A stretch of DNA of 58,510 nucleotides from Entamoeba histolytica HM-1:IMSS (lineage: Eukaryota; Evosea; Mastigamoebida; Endamoebidae), in the NCBI RefSeq assembly GCF_000208925.1, contig NW_001914896.1:1-58510 (forward strand), in the 5' to 3' direction. Positions 11,246-23,851 of this stretch are shown piece by piece (the stretch's first letter is position 1; each line of letters begins with the position of its first letter). A program made the translations under genes and the position numbers. A model generated the notes under the pieces. The model was not told the DNA's origin, did no database searches, and saw only the letters and a program-made list of their open reading frames with translations.

Positions 11246-12875
11246 ATGGCTTCTCAACAAAAGAAAAGGTTTTGTTTGTTTAAAAAAAAGAATGAAGATA
11301 AAGATGCTATGATAGTGTCATTAAATTTTTCTATAAATGATGAAAGCACAGTTTCTAATGATTCACCTACACACCTTACACCTAGAACACCTAAAACCCC
11401 CAAATCATCTCTTGCTAAATCTTCTGGACAATCATTTGCTGTATTTGAAGACACACCCAAGCATAAAAGTACTACAAATTCTGTTGATTTTACAATGCTT
11501 AATGCTCTTAAAGATATAATAGGGGTTGGAACAACTGATATAGAAAGAACACGTTCAGCAATGGAACAACTTAAAGAAATGTTTGCTAGTCCAAGTGATG
11601 CTGTTATCAGTACATTAGTTCCAAATGTATTAAGACCAAATAAAAAGTATATTACAAAAGAGTCAGTATATTATGTAATTATGGATTCATTAAGAGATAG
11701 TCAAAATAAAATATATGATTGTTGGTCAAGTTTACAATTACCAATTGAAGTATGGACTGGTAAATATACTTGTTTTAATGTTATAATGGATTGTGCTCAA
11801 GAAAAAGAATTTGCAATCGAAACAGATATCGAATCAACTTCTAGAAACTTTGATTTATTTTCTTATGACATAATTAATATTGACGATGATTTTACATTTT
11901 TCAAACAATTTTTTTATCTTCAACGTTTGTTTATTTAATTGTCTTATTTTTACTAAATAATGTATCACTCATATCTTTATAGCTAAAACCATATTTTATG
12001 TATTTCCTGAAAATGCCACTATTTTATGTTATCAAAAAACACAAAAAATTCAATTTGTAATGTCTTTTAGACCAAGTGGACTAAGAAGATTCATTTTACC
12101 AAAAAATGATGATTGTTCTAAGTGGTGGATAAAAACATTGAATATCAATGAAAAACCAATTAAATCTAAGAATAATATAAAGCTTCAAGATCAACTAATG
12201 AAATTAGAAACTCAACTTATTGTCAAAAATTATAAATTTGGAGTATTATATGCAAAACCTGGTCAAAAAACAGAAGATGAAATGTATAGCAATACAGAAT
12301 GTTCTTCAGTATTTTGGAAGTTCATGGATTTAATTGCTTCAAAGAAAGAACAATTAAATTGGAATAGGTTTATTGGTGGTTTAGATTCAAAGAATGGTAG
12401 AACAGGTGAGTATTTCTATTTCAGTTTTTATGAAAAATTTTCATATGAAATTGTTTTTCATGTTGCTCCATTACTTCCAGATAATGAAGGTAGTCAAAAG
12501 TTAGAAAGAAAAAGACATATAGGAAATGACATTGTTGTTATTGTTTTTAAAGAAATGGTTGATTCAACTGATACCTTTGATCCACGTTGTATTACTTCAC
12601 ATTTTAATCATATTTTTATTGTTGTCACTCCTGAAAAGAATGATGAAACTAATGAAATATATCATGTCAATGTTGTTTGTAAAAGTGAAATTCTTCCATT
12701 CCCACCATTTCTAGAAACTTCAGTATTTCATCATGACATTCATTTTAAACAATTTTTAACAAGAAAATTATTAAATGCTGAGAGAACAGCAATGAATTGT
12801 GGTATTTTTGTCAATAACTCAGTTAAGTCGAATGAAAGAATTATAAAACATATTATTTCTTCAAGTCTCGAATAA
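11246..12875 (+). CDS. Rap-GAP domain GTPase-activating protein, 523 aa, one intron
   Basis: Predicted to switch off Rap/Rheb-like small GTPases by supplying a catalytic asparagine (the Asn thumb). Exon 1 is 11246-11924 and exon 2 is 11983-12875; the join is in frame (FFYLQ|PKTIFYVF). Residues 1-100 are basic, then rich in S/T-P (LTPRTPKTPK), probably disordered and phosphorylated. The region around residues 190-250 fits the dimerisation part of Rap1GAP. The GAP core carries KFGVLYAKPGQKTEDEM, FIGGLDSKNGRTGE, EIVFHVAPLLP and LERKRHIGNDIV, with the thumb Asn at about residue 408. It closes with the family's FLTRKLLNAERTA helix. An AAAAATTCA initiator-like stretch at 12044-12052 sits just before an in-frame ATG at 12060, so a short isoform made of the GAP core alone is a possible alternative. 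Confidence 0.92.
11925..11982 (+). other. Intron of the Rap-GAP gene, 58 nt
   Basis: Donor CAAC|GTTTGTTTAT, acceptor ATATCTTTATAG|CTAAAACC, phase 1: the split codon C+CT gives Pro. Removing it fuses two otherwise separate ORFs into one Rap1GAP-like protein without a stop. Confidence 0.85.
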
Positions 12876-12963
12876 TTTTTATTCATTTTTTGTTTTTTTT
12901 TTCTTTCTTTTTTTTCTTTATTAATTTCTTGTTAAGTAAAATCCTAAACTCCATTCGATAGTA

Positions 12964-13890
12964 ATGGAAGATAGTCAGAATAATGTAATTGATGAACCAG
13001 TTCAACCTGAAGGTTTTACTGAAGAAACTTCTGTAAAAAAACATATACTTTTTCATAAAAATCATAGACAAAAACATAATTATGATCCACAACGAACTGA
13101 ATGTCAAAATCATATTTCTCATATAGGAATTAATTTTGCTTTTATTATTTCTGGAGTAGTGTTTATCTTTCAAGTCATTGAACTTGGATTATATGTGTGG
13201 TATATTTCTTTGTTACTTTTAATACTATTTATTCCTTTATATATATTAGGTACTACTTCTTATAATCGTTGTGTTCAAGTAAAAGAAAAACTTTATGTCC
13301 CATTAAATCATTATGTTGAAGGAGAAAATGAATGTTCAATTTGTCATTGTACAAAACCAGAAAGAAGTCATCATTGTTCAAGATGTGGTCGATGTGTTCT
13401 AAAAATGGATCATCATTGTCCATTTGTTGGTAGTTGTATTGGTTATGCAAATCACAAATATTTCATTTTGACTCTCTTTTATACATTTATACTCTGTACA
13501 CTTCTTTTTGTTCTAACAATCTTCATTCTTTATATAGTTATAGAAAAAATAATTTCAAAAGAATCATTTAAATTTGAAGAGATATTTTTACCTTTTCATG
13601 CTATTCAAATATTCATATCAATTTATTTCATATTTGTGACGTTTCTTATGTTATGTCAACAAATATACCACATTATTCAAAACGAAACAGGTATTGAATT
13701 GAAGCAAAATAAGAGTGGTTGGACTTCATGTAGAAAAAATAAACAAGTTAATAGATTTAATGTGGGATTCAAGAAAAATTTTAAAGAAGTATTTGGTGAT
13801 TCATGGATATATTCCTTCTTACCTGTTTGGACTACAAAAGGAGATGGATACTCTTTTCCTACAAACAATTCTTTTAATGATACACTTTAA
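12964..13890 (+). CDS. DHHC palmitoyltransferase, 308 aa
   Basis: Protein S-acyltransferase of a membrane compartment, transferring palmitate to cysteines of client proteins. Four hydrophobic segments are visible at about 54-74, 76-97, 166-193 and 208-232. Between the second and third lies the cysteine-rich catalytic domain, from C124 to the active-site D149-H150-H151-C152, including Cxx[10 protein letters not shown] and the conserved FVGSCIG and NHKYF stretches. After the last helix NETGIE stands where the family usually has TTxE, the second Thr being Gly. The N-terminal 50 residues are soluble and basic. The length and the 2+2 membrane layout are typical. Likely clients include Rab, Rho or surface proteins, but none is indicated by sequence. 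Confidence 0.95.
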   Translation: MEDSQNNVIDEPVQPEGFTEETSVKKHILFHKNHRQKHNYDPQRTECQNHISHIGINFAFIISGVVFIFQVIELGLYVWYISLLLLILFIPLYILGTTSYNRCVQVKEKLYVPLNHYVEGENECSICHCTKPERSHHCSRCGRCVLKMDHHCPFVGSCIGYANHKYFILTLFYTFILCTLLFVLTIFILYIVIEKIISKESFKFEEIFLPFHAIQIFISIYFIFVTFLMLCQQIYHIIQNETGIELKQNKSGWTSCRKNKQVNRFNVGFKKNFKEVFGDSWIYSFLPVWTTKGDGYSFPTNNSFNDTL

Positions 13891-14100
13891 CTATAACAAA
13901 ATTTATATAACTTTTGGTTTAAGTTTTGAGAAGAGACTTGAATAAAACACTTTTATTCACTGGACTTTATTTCTCCAAAACTCTTGTTCATTTGTTGTCA
14001 TTAAAAAAAATAAAATTATATCTTATTGAACAACAAGACTCAAATGAAATAATAAAAAAATGATAAGTTATTAGTTTAACTATTAAAAAAAATAAAAAAT

Positions 14101-14130
14101 AGAACTTAAAATAACCCTAAAAATTCAGTC
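14101..14130 (+). promoter_or_regulatory. Entamoeba core promoter of the eRF3 gene
   Basis: AAAAATTCA at 14119-14127, three bases before the ATG, is an exact match to the E. histolytica initiator, and AGAACTT at 14101-14107 fits the GAAC element upstream. This implies a leader of about ten nucleotides or fewer, as is usual in Entamoeba. Confidence 0.7.
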
Positions 14131-15597
14131 ATGTCTGGAATTAATCTCAACCTTTCAGCAAAGAAATTTGTTCCACGAAAGAAAAAATTAGAACAACAAA
14201 ACGCAACTGCTGCTCAAACAACAACCCCTAATGGGCCAGCTATTTCTGAAGATGAAGTTAAACAAGAAATTGCAAAAATTGAAACAGAAGAAAATGAAGT
14301 AGTAAAGGAAAGTGCAAATATTATTTTTATTGGACATGTAGATGCTGGTAAATCAACAACTTCTGGTAATATTTTGTTCCAATCAGGAAATATTGAACAA
14401 CGAATTATTGATAAATTTGAAAAAGAAGCAAAAGAAAATCAAAGAGAGTCATGGTGGTTGGCTTATATTATGGATCAAATTGAAGAAGAAAAATCTAAAG
14501 GTATTACTATTGATGTAGGACGTGCTTTATTTGAAACTGAAAAAAGAAGATATACTATCTTAGATGCCCCAGGTCATAGATCATTTGTTCCAAATATGAT
14601 TTCTGCAGCAGCACAAGCTGATATTGCTGTATTAATTGTTTCAGCAAGAAAAGGAGAGTTTGAAACTGGATTTGATAAAGGAGGTCAAACAAGAGAACAT
14701 TCCCAATTATGTAGAACAGCTGGAGTTAAAACAGTTATTATTGCAGTTAATAAAATGGATGAAAAAACTGTTGGATGGGAAAAAAGTAGATATGATGAAA
14801 TTGTCAATAAAGTTAAACCATTCTTAAGACAATGTGGATTTTCTGATATTTATTCAATCCCAATTTCTGGATTTTCAGGATTAAACTTAACTAAACGATT
14901 AGACAAAGGAGTTTGTAGTTGGTATGATGGACCATGTTTAGTTGAACTTCTTGATTCTATTAAATTAGTCATGGGTAATCCTAATGGTCCAATTAGAATG
15001 CCAATTATTGATAAATTTAAAGATGGTAAAGGTAATTCAGTTATTATGGGTAAAGTAGAAAGTGGAACAATTTACAAAGGATCAAAATGTGTCGTTATGC
15101 CAAATAAAGTTGATTTAGAAGTTACTGGAATTACTTATGATGAAAACTCAGTCCCAGCTTCAAAAGCTAGACCAGGAGATAATGTAAGAATTCAAATGAA
15201 AGGTGACCAAGCTGATTCAATTCAAACCGGTTTTGTCTTATGTTCACCATCAGACGTTTGTCATTTTACTAACTTATTCCAAGCTCAATTAGTTGTTTTA
15301 GAATTACCACGACCATTACTTACTCCAGGATATGAGGCTGTTATCCATATTCATACTTCTCAAGAAGAAGTTGTTATAACTAAAATTACAGATCAATTTG
15401 ACCGATCAGGTAAATTAGCAAAGAAAAATCCTCCATTCCTTAGGAGTGGAAGTGTTGGAAATGTTGTCATTAAGACTGCTAAACCAATTTGTATTGAACC
15501 ATATGAATTATTCCCACAATTAGGAAGATTTACTTTAAGAGATGCTGGTAAAACTATTGCTTTTGGTAAGATCATTAGAATTCATGGTGGAAAATAA
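14131..15597 (+). CDS. eRF3: Eukaryotic release factor 3 (eRF3) GTPase, 488 aa
   Basis: Translation-termination GTPase that works with eRF1 at stop codons. The G domain has G1 GHVDAGKST at 68-76, G3 DAPGH at 145-149 and G4 NKMD at 207-210. The eRF3-specific SARKGEFETGF and GGQTREH follow G3, distinguishing it from EF-1alpha and Hbs1. Domains 2 and 3 fill about 285-488 and end with the family signature FTLRDAGKTIAFGKI. The N-terminal extension is only about 60 residues, lysine- and glutamine-rich, with none of the long prion-like region of yeast Sup35. The first ATG lies directly after an initiator element. Highly conserved; a single-copy essential gene is expected. Confidence 0.96.
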   Translation: MSGINLNLSAKKFVPRKKKLEQQNATAAQTTTPNGPAISEDEVKQEIAKIETEENEVVKESANIIFIGHVDAGKSTTSGNILFQSGNIEQRIIDKFEKEAKENQRESWWLAYIMDQIEEEKSKGITIDVGRALFETEKRRYTILDAPGHRSFVPNMISAAAQADIAVLIVSARKGEFETGFDKGGQTREHSQLCRTAGVKTVIIAVNKMDEKTVGWEKSRYDEIVNKVKPFLRQCGFSDIYSIPISGFSGLNLTKRLDKGVCSWYDGPCLVELLDSIKLVMGNPNGPIRMPIIDKFKDGKGNSVIMGKVESGTIYKGSKCVVMPNKVDLEVTGITYDENSVPASKARPGDNVRIQMKGDQADSIQTGFVLCSPSDVCHFTNLFQAQLVVLELPRPLLTPGYEAVIHIHTSQEEVVITKITDQFDRSGKLAKKNPPFLRSGSVGNVVIKTAKPICIEPYELFPQLGRFTLRDAGKTIAFGKIIRIHGGK

Positions 15598-15968
15598 GAG
15601 GAAAGAATTAATTAAAATTTTTTTATATCATTTAATAACATTTTATTTTTATAGAAATTTCTACAAGAAGGAGATAATAGAAAAGTTAAAAAAAAAAGGG
15701 AGTTGAAAAGAGTTATTGCATATTCTAAGTTCAGATTTTATTCAAAAAGATAAAAATAGATATTTGAAACGAATAATGAAACGACAAAAAAAGTTATTGC
15801 AATTACTTTTCTGATATTCAAAGGAAATAAATGATGCAAATAGGAAAAATAATGAAAAAAGAAAAAACAGATGATGGAATTTGATATTTTATGTAAATTT
15901 ATGAAGAGTTTATTTCTAACCGTTTTTCATGGAACTAAGAAACTCATCTGAGATACTTTTATTCATAT
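15598..15968. other. Intergenic, 371 bp
   Basis: AT-rich and without coding signs. It holds the eRF3 3' end and the upstream region of the giant surface protein. GGAACTAAG at about 15930-15938 is a possible GAAC-like element, but no exact initiator is visible before the 15969 ATG. Confidence 0.5.
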
Positions 15969-18900
15969 ATGATTATTATTAATCTACTCTTTCTTTTTAT
16001 ATGTTTTTGTCTCTCTAAAGAGTGTTCAATAGATTCAAATGATTTTACAGTTGAGAGTGATTGTACTTCACTTTCTTTTGATAATACTAAAATAACTGGT
16101 GAAATTAAAGTTAAGCTTGGAGAGAACAATGAAAGTATTGATATTGATACTTTTACTATTGGTTCATGTTCAAAACTTACATTAACAGGAACAAGAACAA
16201 TTAAAACACTTAAATTATCAAAAAGTTGTCCACTGATTATTGATTCACAAATAACTATTGAAAAAGTTGATACAACAGAAACAAATAATGGAATTCTTTA
16301 TTATGCTAAATACGCAAATAGTATTCCTTCAGATCTTTCAAAGAAACAATGTGATTATAATAGAGTATACAAAATGGCTGAACAATCAGAGTCTGACAAA
16401 TGTGATTGTACAAGAACAAATAACAAATATTCAGAAATTGATTGCTATTCTATTACTGAATATTCTAAAATGAATCTTATTGATGATTGTCCTGGTTCTA
16501 CACTTACAATTAATCAGAATTGGAACACTATTCAACCAACAAAAGAATGTACAGTAACTTTATCAAATAGTATTAGTTCAATTAAATTGAAACAACAAAA
16601 AGATGTTGTTGTAACTGTTAAAGAAGAAGATACAAAACAAGAAAATGCTGGTATTAAGGCTGGTTTACGAAAACAAAATTCAGATTCACAAAAAAGTATG
16701 ACAGTAGAAATGGATAATTCTGTTACAGTTTCATTCATTAAAGTCACTGGAGTTTCTGGTAAATGTGATTCAAATTCAGTATGTGTTTATGCAACACAAA
16801 CAGCTACTGATGTTAAAACTGATGGAGTTTCATCAAATAAATGTGGTACATATTATAGAATTGGAAGTACAAACACATGTATCTGTACATTAAAAGATAA
16901 TGAAAAAACAATAAAAAAGTCAAATTTTAAAGAACCTGATTGTCAACAGTCAACTGATTTTAAAGAATATACACTTACTTTAACAACTGGTGAAAAATAT
17001 ACCCTTGGAGAATCTTTATCATTTAAATCATTAACAGACTCTAGTATCAATATTGAAATAACAGGTCAAACAAAAGAAAATCCAGAATTGACATTAAAAA
17101 CAATGAAAATCGGAGATTTAAATCCAACTAATATGAAACTGACAGTAACAGATGCAGTAACATATGAAGAAGACAATAAAAATAAAATGAAAATAAGTTC
17201 ATCTCTTTTCAATAATAAACTTAAAGCATCTTCAGATAATAAAAATGTATTTACTGCAACTTCTTCAACTGTTTCATTTCCTTCAGTTTCAGTTTCATCT
17301 TCTCGTTATATTATATTACAAAAGAATAGCAAAATAACAGTTACAGATATTACTGGAAGTTGTGACAATACAGAACTTAATTATTGTGATTTTATTGCAA
17401 GTGACTCTCTTAATTCAATTAAAATTACTAATGAACAAACTGTCTCACTTACTGCATCAGTACTTTCTACAGAGAAAGGACAAGTTGTTAGAGTGATGAA
17501 AACAGGAGAAATGAATAATACAATTGTGTGTTCAATTGATAAAACTGATAATACTTCGTTTGATAAACAATTCACTGCTGTAGAATGTCCATGTTCACTT
17601 GGTAATGGTAATGCTAATATTAATTGTGTTTATAACATTCCATCATCAACAAATTCAGTCACTTTAAAAGGAAGAAATGACTTAAAAGAAAAGTTAATAG
17701 TTAATTCGAATTCAAACACTGTTAATATTAAAGATGTTACTAAAATATCAAATATTCAAGATAATTCAAATTTAAATACAATTTCATTAACTGGAGCTAC
17801 TGGAGTAACATCAATTTATATTGGAGGAAGTGTAAATAAACTTACATCTAATTTACCATTAATAACAACTAGTTCATTCAAAGCATATTCAGTAAACAAT
17901 AATATTAGTACTTGTTTTGAATTAACATTGAAAGAGTTTGAATATGGAAATAAAGATAGAGTAATTACTGTTACAAATGACAATACAAATGGAAAACAAG
18001 TTGAAATTACTATTGAAACCATGAAAGTAAAATCAACTTTACTTTCTATAATTAATAATGGAAATAAATACTCTCTTAAATTAACGAATGTTAACATTGA
18101 CTCATCATTCCATCCAAATGTTCCAGCATTATTACTTGATGGATTAAATAATCATATCACATTTACTGATAATAATAATCAACAAATATTTTCATGTGAT
18201 GGAAAAATGTTATTTACTTCAAAATTGAGTGATGAAGAAAGTAAAATAACATGTTTATTATATCATGACTATTATTCTGTATGCACAGATAAAGAAGATG
18301 AATGCAATTCTAAAAAGTTACCAACAAAGATTATTAGTAATTCAAATACTGATTCAAACAAATTAACACTTAAATATGAACATGAGTTGATAGAATGTAA
18401 AACATCTGATTGTTATATTGAATTAAATACGGACTCTAGTGTAACATCTGAATCAATTAATTATACTATTAAATCAACTTATAATGGAGGATCTACTATT
18501 CATCTTACTGGACAAACAAAAAATCTTATTCTTAATGTTGATAAAGTTAAAATTGTAAATAAAGCAAAAGATGGTAATAAAGATAAAACACTTACAGTAT
18601 ATGGTAATTGTAATGGAATTGACTCAGACACACCACTTATTTTAAATTCAATGACTATTTCAGGAGATATTAAAGCAAAAACACTTACTACAAGTGGCAA
18701 TCTAATAGTTACTGGAAATAGTATCACTATTACAGAATTAACAACATTTGGAACAGGTAAGATTAGTGGTAATAATGTTGATTTTACAACAGGTACACTT
18801 TCATTTGTAAGTGGAAATGAATTTATATTTAAATCATTTAAAGTAACAACCACTGATAACAACAATAGTAATAAAAACACAATTCCTGAACATTTCTTAA

Positions 18901-21900
18901 ATTATAATAAAGCGTGCACATTTACAGATAGTAAAGTTATTCCTGTTAATTCATATCTTACTCAAAGCACTGATGATAAACAACAACCAACATATAAATG
19001 TTATACAATTACTGATAAAAATATTGAATTAAACAAACAAACATCATATCTTAATCCAGAGTCTCATAAATGTACTGATGGAAATACATTAATTCAAATT
19101 GAATCACCGAATGTTATTGCATCTGGAATGAAGAAATTTGATATTGGAGTAGATACGTATATTTCAGGATTAAGTGGTGTAATTTCAATTGAATCAACTT
19201 CTGATCATTCAATATCTGTATTTGGTGATAGTACAACTGAAATAACTATTAATGGGCATGGAAAAACAGAGACTGTTACTGTTTATTCACAATCTATAGT
19301 ATCAGGATTTAATAATGTTATAGTTGCAACTAGCTCACATGTAACAATCAAATCAACAACAACAAGTGTCAGTGCATCAGTTAATAATGTTAATATAGAT
19401 ATTAAAGAATGCAGTCCAAAATTAACAACTTCATTAAATGATGAAGTTATATTTAACCTTGATAATTCTAATACATTTACTGTTGATACTACTAAAAACA
19501 TTGTTGTTAAATCACATTCTAAAATAACTAATATTCCAACAGACTGTATAAGTAAATGTAATGATACTGTTATTTTCAGCAAAAAAGAAAAAGGAAATGA
19601 TTATGTTTGTCAACCAATCACTTTTGAAACGACATATTCAGACAATAAATTGGAATTAAATCCATGTACAACTAGTGATATTCCATGTTCTGGAATAATT
19701 CATATTAATGACAAAACAAAAACAACATCAATTGATCTTACAAAAGTTCATGCACAAAAATTAAAAATAATAAATTCGTTAAGTACTTCTGTTTCAATCA
19801 CTCTTCCAACTGAAGTGAATGATTTAACATTGAATGGTCTATTCACAATTACTAAAATTCCACTAGATTTAACAATAGAAGATGGAAATGTTATTGGTAC
19901 AATTACTCAATCTAGTGATGTTTCAACACCATCAATTAATGTTGAAAAAGGTACATTCACGATTAACACTAAACAAGACATAACTCTTACATCAATTAAT
20001 GCTAAGGATGGTTTAATTATCTTTAAAAATACAGACACTAATACAATAAGAACAATTACAATTTATGGAAGTATTTCTGTTAATGAAATGACTATTATGA
20101 AAACTAAGTTTGAATGTACATCAACTGTCACTTCTATCTCAATTAACAAATTGAATGTACAAGATTCTAAAACATATCAAAACGTAAATAACAGTATATT
20201 CAATGTTCATAGTTCATTTACTGGCATAACCATTTCAAATATACCAACAGCATGTGTTTACGTTTGTAATTTAAGAAATGTAATTGGAACATTGAGTAAT
20301 GTTGAAATTGAAGGAGCAACTCAAGAAACTAATATATTTTATAAAGGATGTAGTGGTTTATTAATTCCAAAAATTGAACAATGTGAAATTACTAAATCAA
20401 CAAGTATTGATGTTTCAGATTCACAAACATACACACTTCCATCATTATGTCCTAATAATAATCTTCCTCTCGTTTTAACAACAAATTCTGATGATAAAAT
20501 TAATGTTCAAGGATTTGATGGAGTATATAAAGAAGTTAAAATGTCAAATGATTGTTCAATTAGTTTCACAGGTGTTACACAATTAAATAGAATGGTAATG
20601 AAGAAAAACATAGAAATTCATAGTGATTTTCAAATTGATGAAATAATTACAAGTGAGACATCAAATAATATTATAATAGGATCTAAAGATGTTTATGTAG
20701 GAACTATTAATACTGATGCAAGTAAATCAAATATTAAGATTGAAATTAAAGAAAATAGTAAGATTAGCATAGAGAATGATGTTGTTATTTCATCTCTTAT
20801 TCTTGATGACATAAGTTCAAGAATTATAACAAAAGATAAATTAACAACAAGTTCTATTCAATTTAAGTCTATTAGTCCATCTACTCTTCCACTTATTATT
20901 TCTGATACACTCACATTCACAACAATGGATATAACAACTACTAATAGTATCACTACAAATGTTCCATTAATCCAATTAAATCATTCAACAAATGGCAATA
21001 CAAAACTACCAAGTAATGTATATTTTGCATGTCAAGACACAATGTATGTATATATTGCAGAATCAAGTTATTATACATGTCCACTTCCATACACATGTAC
21101 TGATACTACTAATTGTCAACATCAAACAGGTAAAAAATGGAAACAACAATACATATATTCAATAAGTAAAGATGGTGAATTAACATTTGAAGATAATAGT
21201 GAAGCTACTAATGGATATGATATTATTGAAATTTCAAAAGGAGATGCAAATATTAATATCAAAGGAGGAAGTTATTACATTCATAGTGACTCAAAAAACA
21301 ATATTGTCACATGTTCTAATGAATGTACAATATATATTGAAACAACATCAATTGATAATGTTGTTAATTTGGTAATAACAAAATCGAACATCCGTGTTAA
21401 AGATTCACAGAAAGAAACATACATTAATGTACTTGATAAGAGTAATGGAAAAATGGAAGTACATTTAGATGGAATTTATAACACACAATTCCATTTGAAA
21501 GGGAAAGCAGGAAATATCAAGTTATTAGGAATTAATGTCTTTAATGAACTTATTCTAGAAGGGTCAATAATCAAATCAGACAATTCATTTGATATTGACA
21601 AAGTTACATACAAATCAGGAACATTTGAGTTATCATCACCAAATAACATAGCAAGTATCTCACAATTCAATTATGAATCAAATCATGAACCAAGTGAAAC
21701 ATGTACTTCACTTATTTCACATCAACAAGATCAAATTAACAATGGAGAAATATCATTTAAGATTAGAAGTATCACCAATTCTAATGAGAAAGTGAAGTTG
21801 ATAGAATGTGGAGGAATTGTTCTTCAAGAATGTAAAACAGATACCACAACATATAATTGTCCACCTATTAGATGCTCATATAAACAAGAAAATAAACTTC

Positions 21901-23851
21901 CTACTGGATGTTATTGCACATATTCACTTATAAGTAAACAAGAATGTATATTTGATTGTGAGAATGAGAATGAATGTACATTCAATGATCCTGTAAGTAA
22001 TTCGTTGATAGAAAAAATAACTAACTATGGAGAACGTATTGTAATGCAATCTGTTTCAAGTATTTATAGCATGAATATCAATGAGACTATAATTGAATCA
22101 AAATTCCCAATAAACATTTATGAAATAACAAATGGAGAAGACAAAAGAATGAGAATCACAGGAGTGACGTTAAATGTTGATTCTATTACAATGAGTAAAG
22201 GAACATTATCATTAGAAACAGATAACAGCTTTACAAGAAGAATTGAAGTTACAGGAGGACAAATAGAGGTTAATAACAAGATTACATTTAGTGAAAGTAA
22301 TAAGCCATTGGTTGAAGTAGAAGGAAATGAAGAAGTGAAAGAAAGAGGTATTTTCATAACAGGAGGAATAATAAAAATTGGAGAAAAAGGGAAAATAATA
22401 ATGAAAGGAGGAATTAAAGAAGATGGATATGTTAATAACATTAATATCAAAAATGCAATAATAGAAATAGAAGGAAATAGGAGTGATGAAGACATTATTG
22501 TCATAGAAAATGGAGGAGATGTGAGTATTGAAAATATTACTGTGAACATAGTTGGAGAGAATAAAGGAGATAAATGCTTTAATTTAATACGAAACAATGA
22601 CATTGAACGAATCACATTAATAGGTTCAAGTGGAGTAGTTCTTGATTCACAACGATATATCTTATCTGCATGTCCAAAAGGAGTTGAAGCAAATGTTCAA
22701 GAACTAGCGTGTTCAAATATAGAAAACAAAGAAAATATAACTACGGAAGTAGAATGGGAAAGAAAAACATGTCCATGTTCAGGAGATAAGTGTATAATTG
22801 ATTTTTCAGCAACAACAAGTGTAATATACAAATTGCCATCAAATGAAAAATATGAAGGATTGAAGATATCAGAAGATCAAATTAGAGGAGAAGATGTGAA
22901 AATTAGTCGAGTAGAGGTTTCAGGAACATCAACACTTACTATGAGCAATTNNNNNNNNNNNNNNNNNNNNNNNNNNNNNNNNNNNNNNNNNNNNNNNNNN
23001 NNNNNNNNNNNNNNNNNNNNNNNNNNNNNNNNNNNNNNNNNNNNNNNNNNGGAGATAAAATGAAAGAAGTTGTAATGACACTTAAAAGTAATAATAACGA
23101 GAAAAGTTATATAGAAGAGATAGTAGGTAATGGAACATATTCAAGTGTTGTTATTGACACTGGAGAATTGACAATAGGTAGAATTGAAGGAGTTAATGTA
23201 GAAGTTACATCAAATGGATATTTGAATATCAATAAAGAAGCCAATTTTAAAGAACAAAAGATTGACATTGAACATACATACATTGATATTCTGACTGATG
23301 ATGTTGATTTCACTGATGCAATAATTACAATCAAACCAATAAACAATAACAGTGCTAATTTGAATATTGGAGATGAAATTGGAGGAAAGACAATGACAAC
23401 AATAAAGAAGAGTGTCATCAATGTTTATTATGAAGAAACAGGAAGTAAAACATTGTTAGTAGTCATGAGATTACCAAAAGAAAATGAAATAAAAGTAGAG
23501 GAATATCAAATAAATAAAATTTCAAATAGCAGAAGTAGAAAAGAAGAAGGAGATTCATATCAATTCAAAGTAGCATGTCATGGCATAGTATTAACAAATC
23601 TTGAAGATAAAGACATTGTATGTCCAGAAGACAGACTTGCAGGATATGTTAAAAATACAGAATTTCCTAAATGGACAATTGGAGTTATGGTTATTTTTGT
23701 CATAGCATTGATTGTGATTGTTGTTGTTATCATTGTTTATGCTGTGTATGTTTACTTAGAAAGAAGGAGAAATTTGAAAGTCTTTTCAGAAGGAGAAGAA
23801 GTTGAAGAGAGTAAAGAAGAAAGTAAAGAAGAAGAAAAAATAAATAATTGA
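15969..23851 (+). CDS. Giant Ser/Thr/Ile-rich type I surface protein, about 2600 aa, interrupted by assembly gap
   Basis: Huge surface protein, probably one gene across a 100-N gap. The 5' part (15969-22950) is open into the gap. The 3' part is open from the gap edge (GDKMKEVVMT at 23051) to the stop at 23851, in a different frame, as expected when the gap size is nominal. It begins with a signal peptide (MIIINLLFLFICFCLS). It ends with a transmembrane helix (WTIGVMVIFVIALIVIVVV), a RRR stop-transfer signal and an acidic tail of E, K and S. The ectodomain is visibly rich in S, T, I, N and K and built of repetitive beta-like units. It repeats a cysteine motif: CDCTRTNN...DC, CPCSLGNGNANINC and CPCSGDKCIID. 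The size and composition resemble Entamoeba STIRP proteins, implicated in adhesion and cytotoxicity; this is inferred from composition, not alignment. Confidence 0.82.
22951..23050. other. Scaffold gap, 100 N
   Basis: Exactly 100 N inside the giant surface gene. The reading frames on the two sides differ by two, so the true gap length is not 100 plus a multiple of 3. Confidence 0.99.

Noticed and set aside
22118..22615. 165-codon minus-strand ORF
   Set aside because: Shadow of the giant surface protein; no independent coding features.
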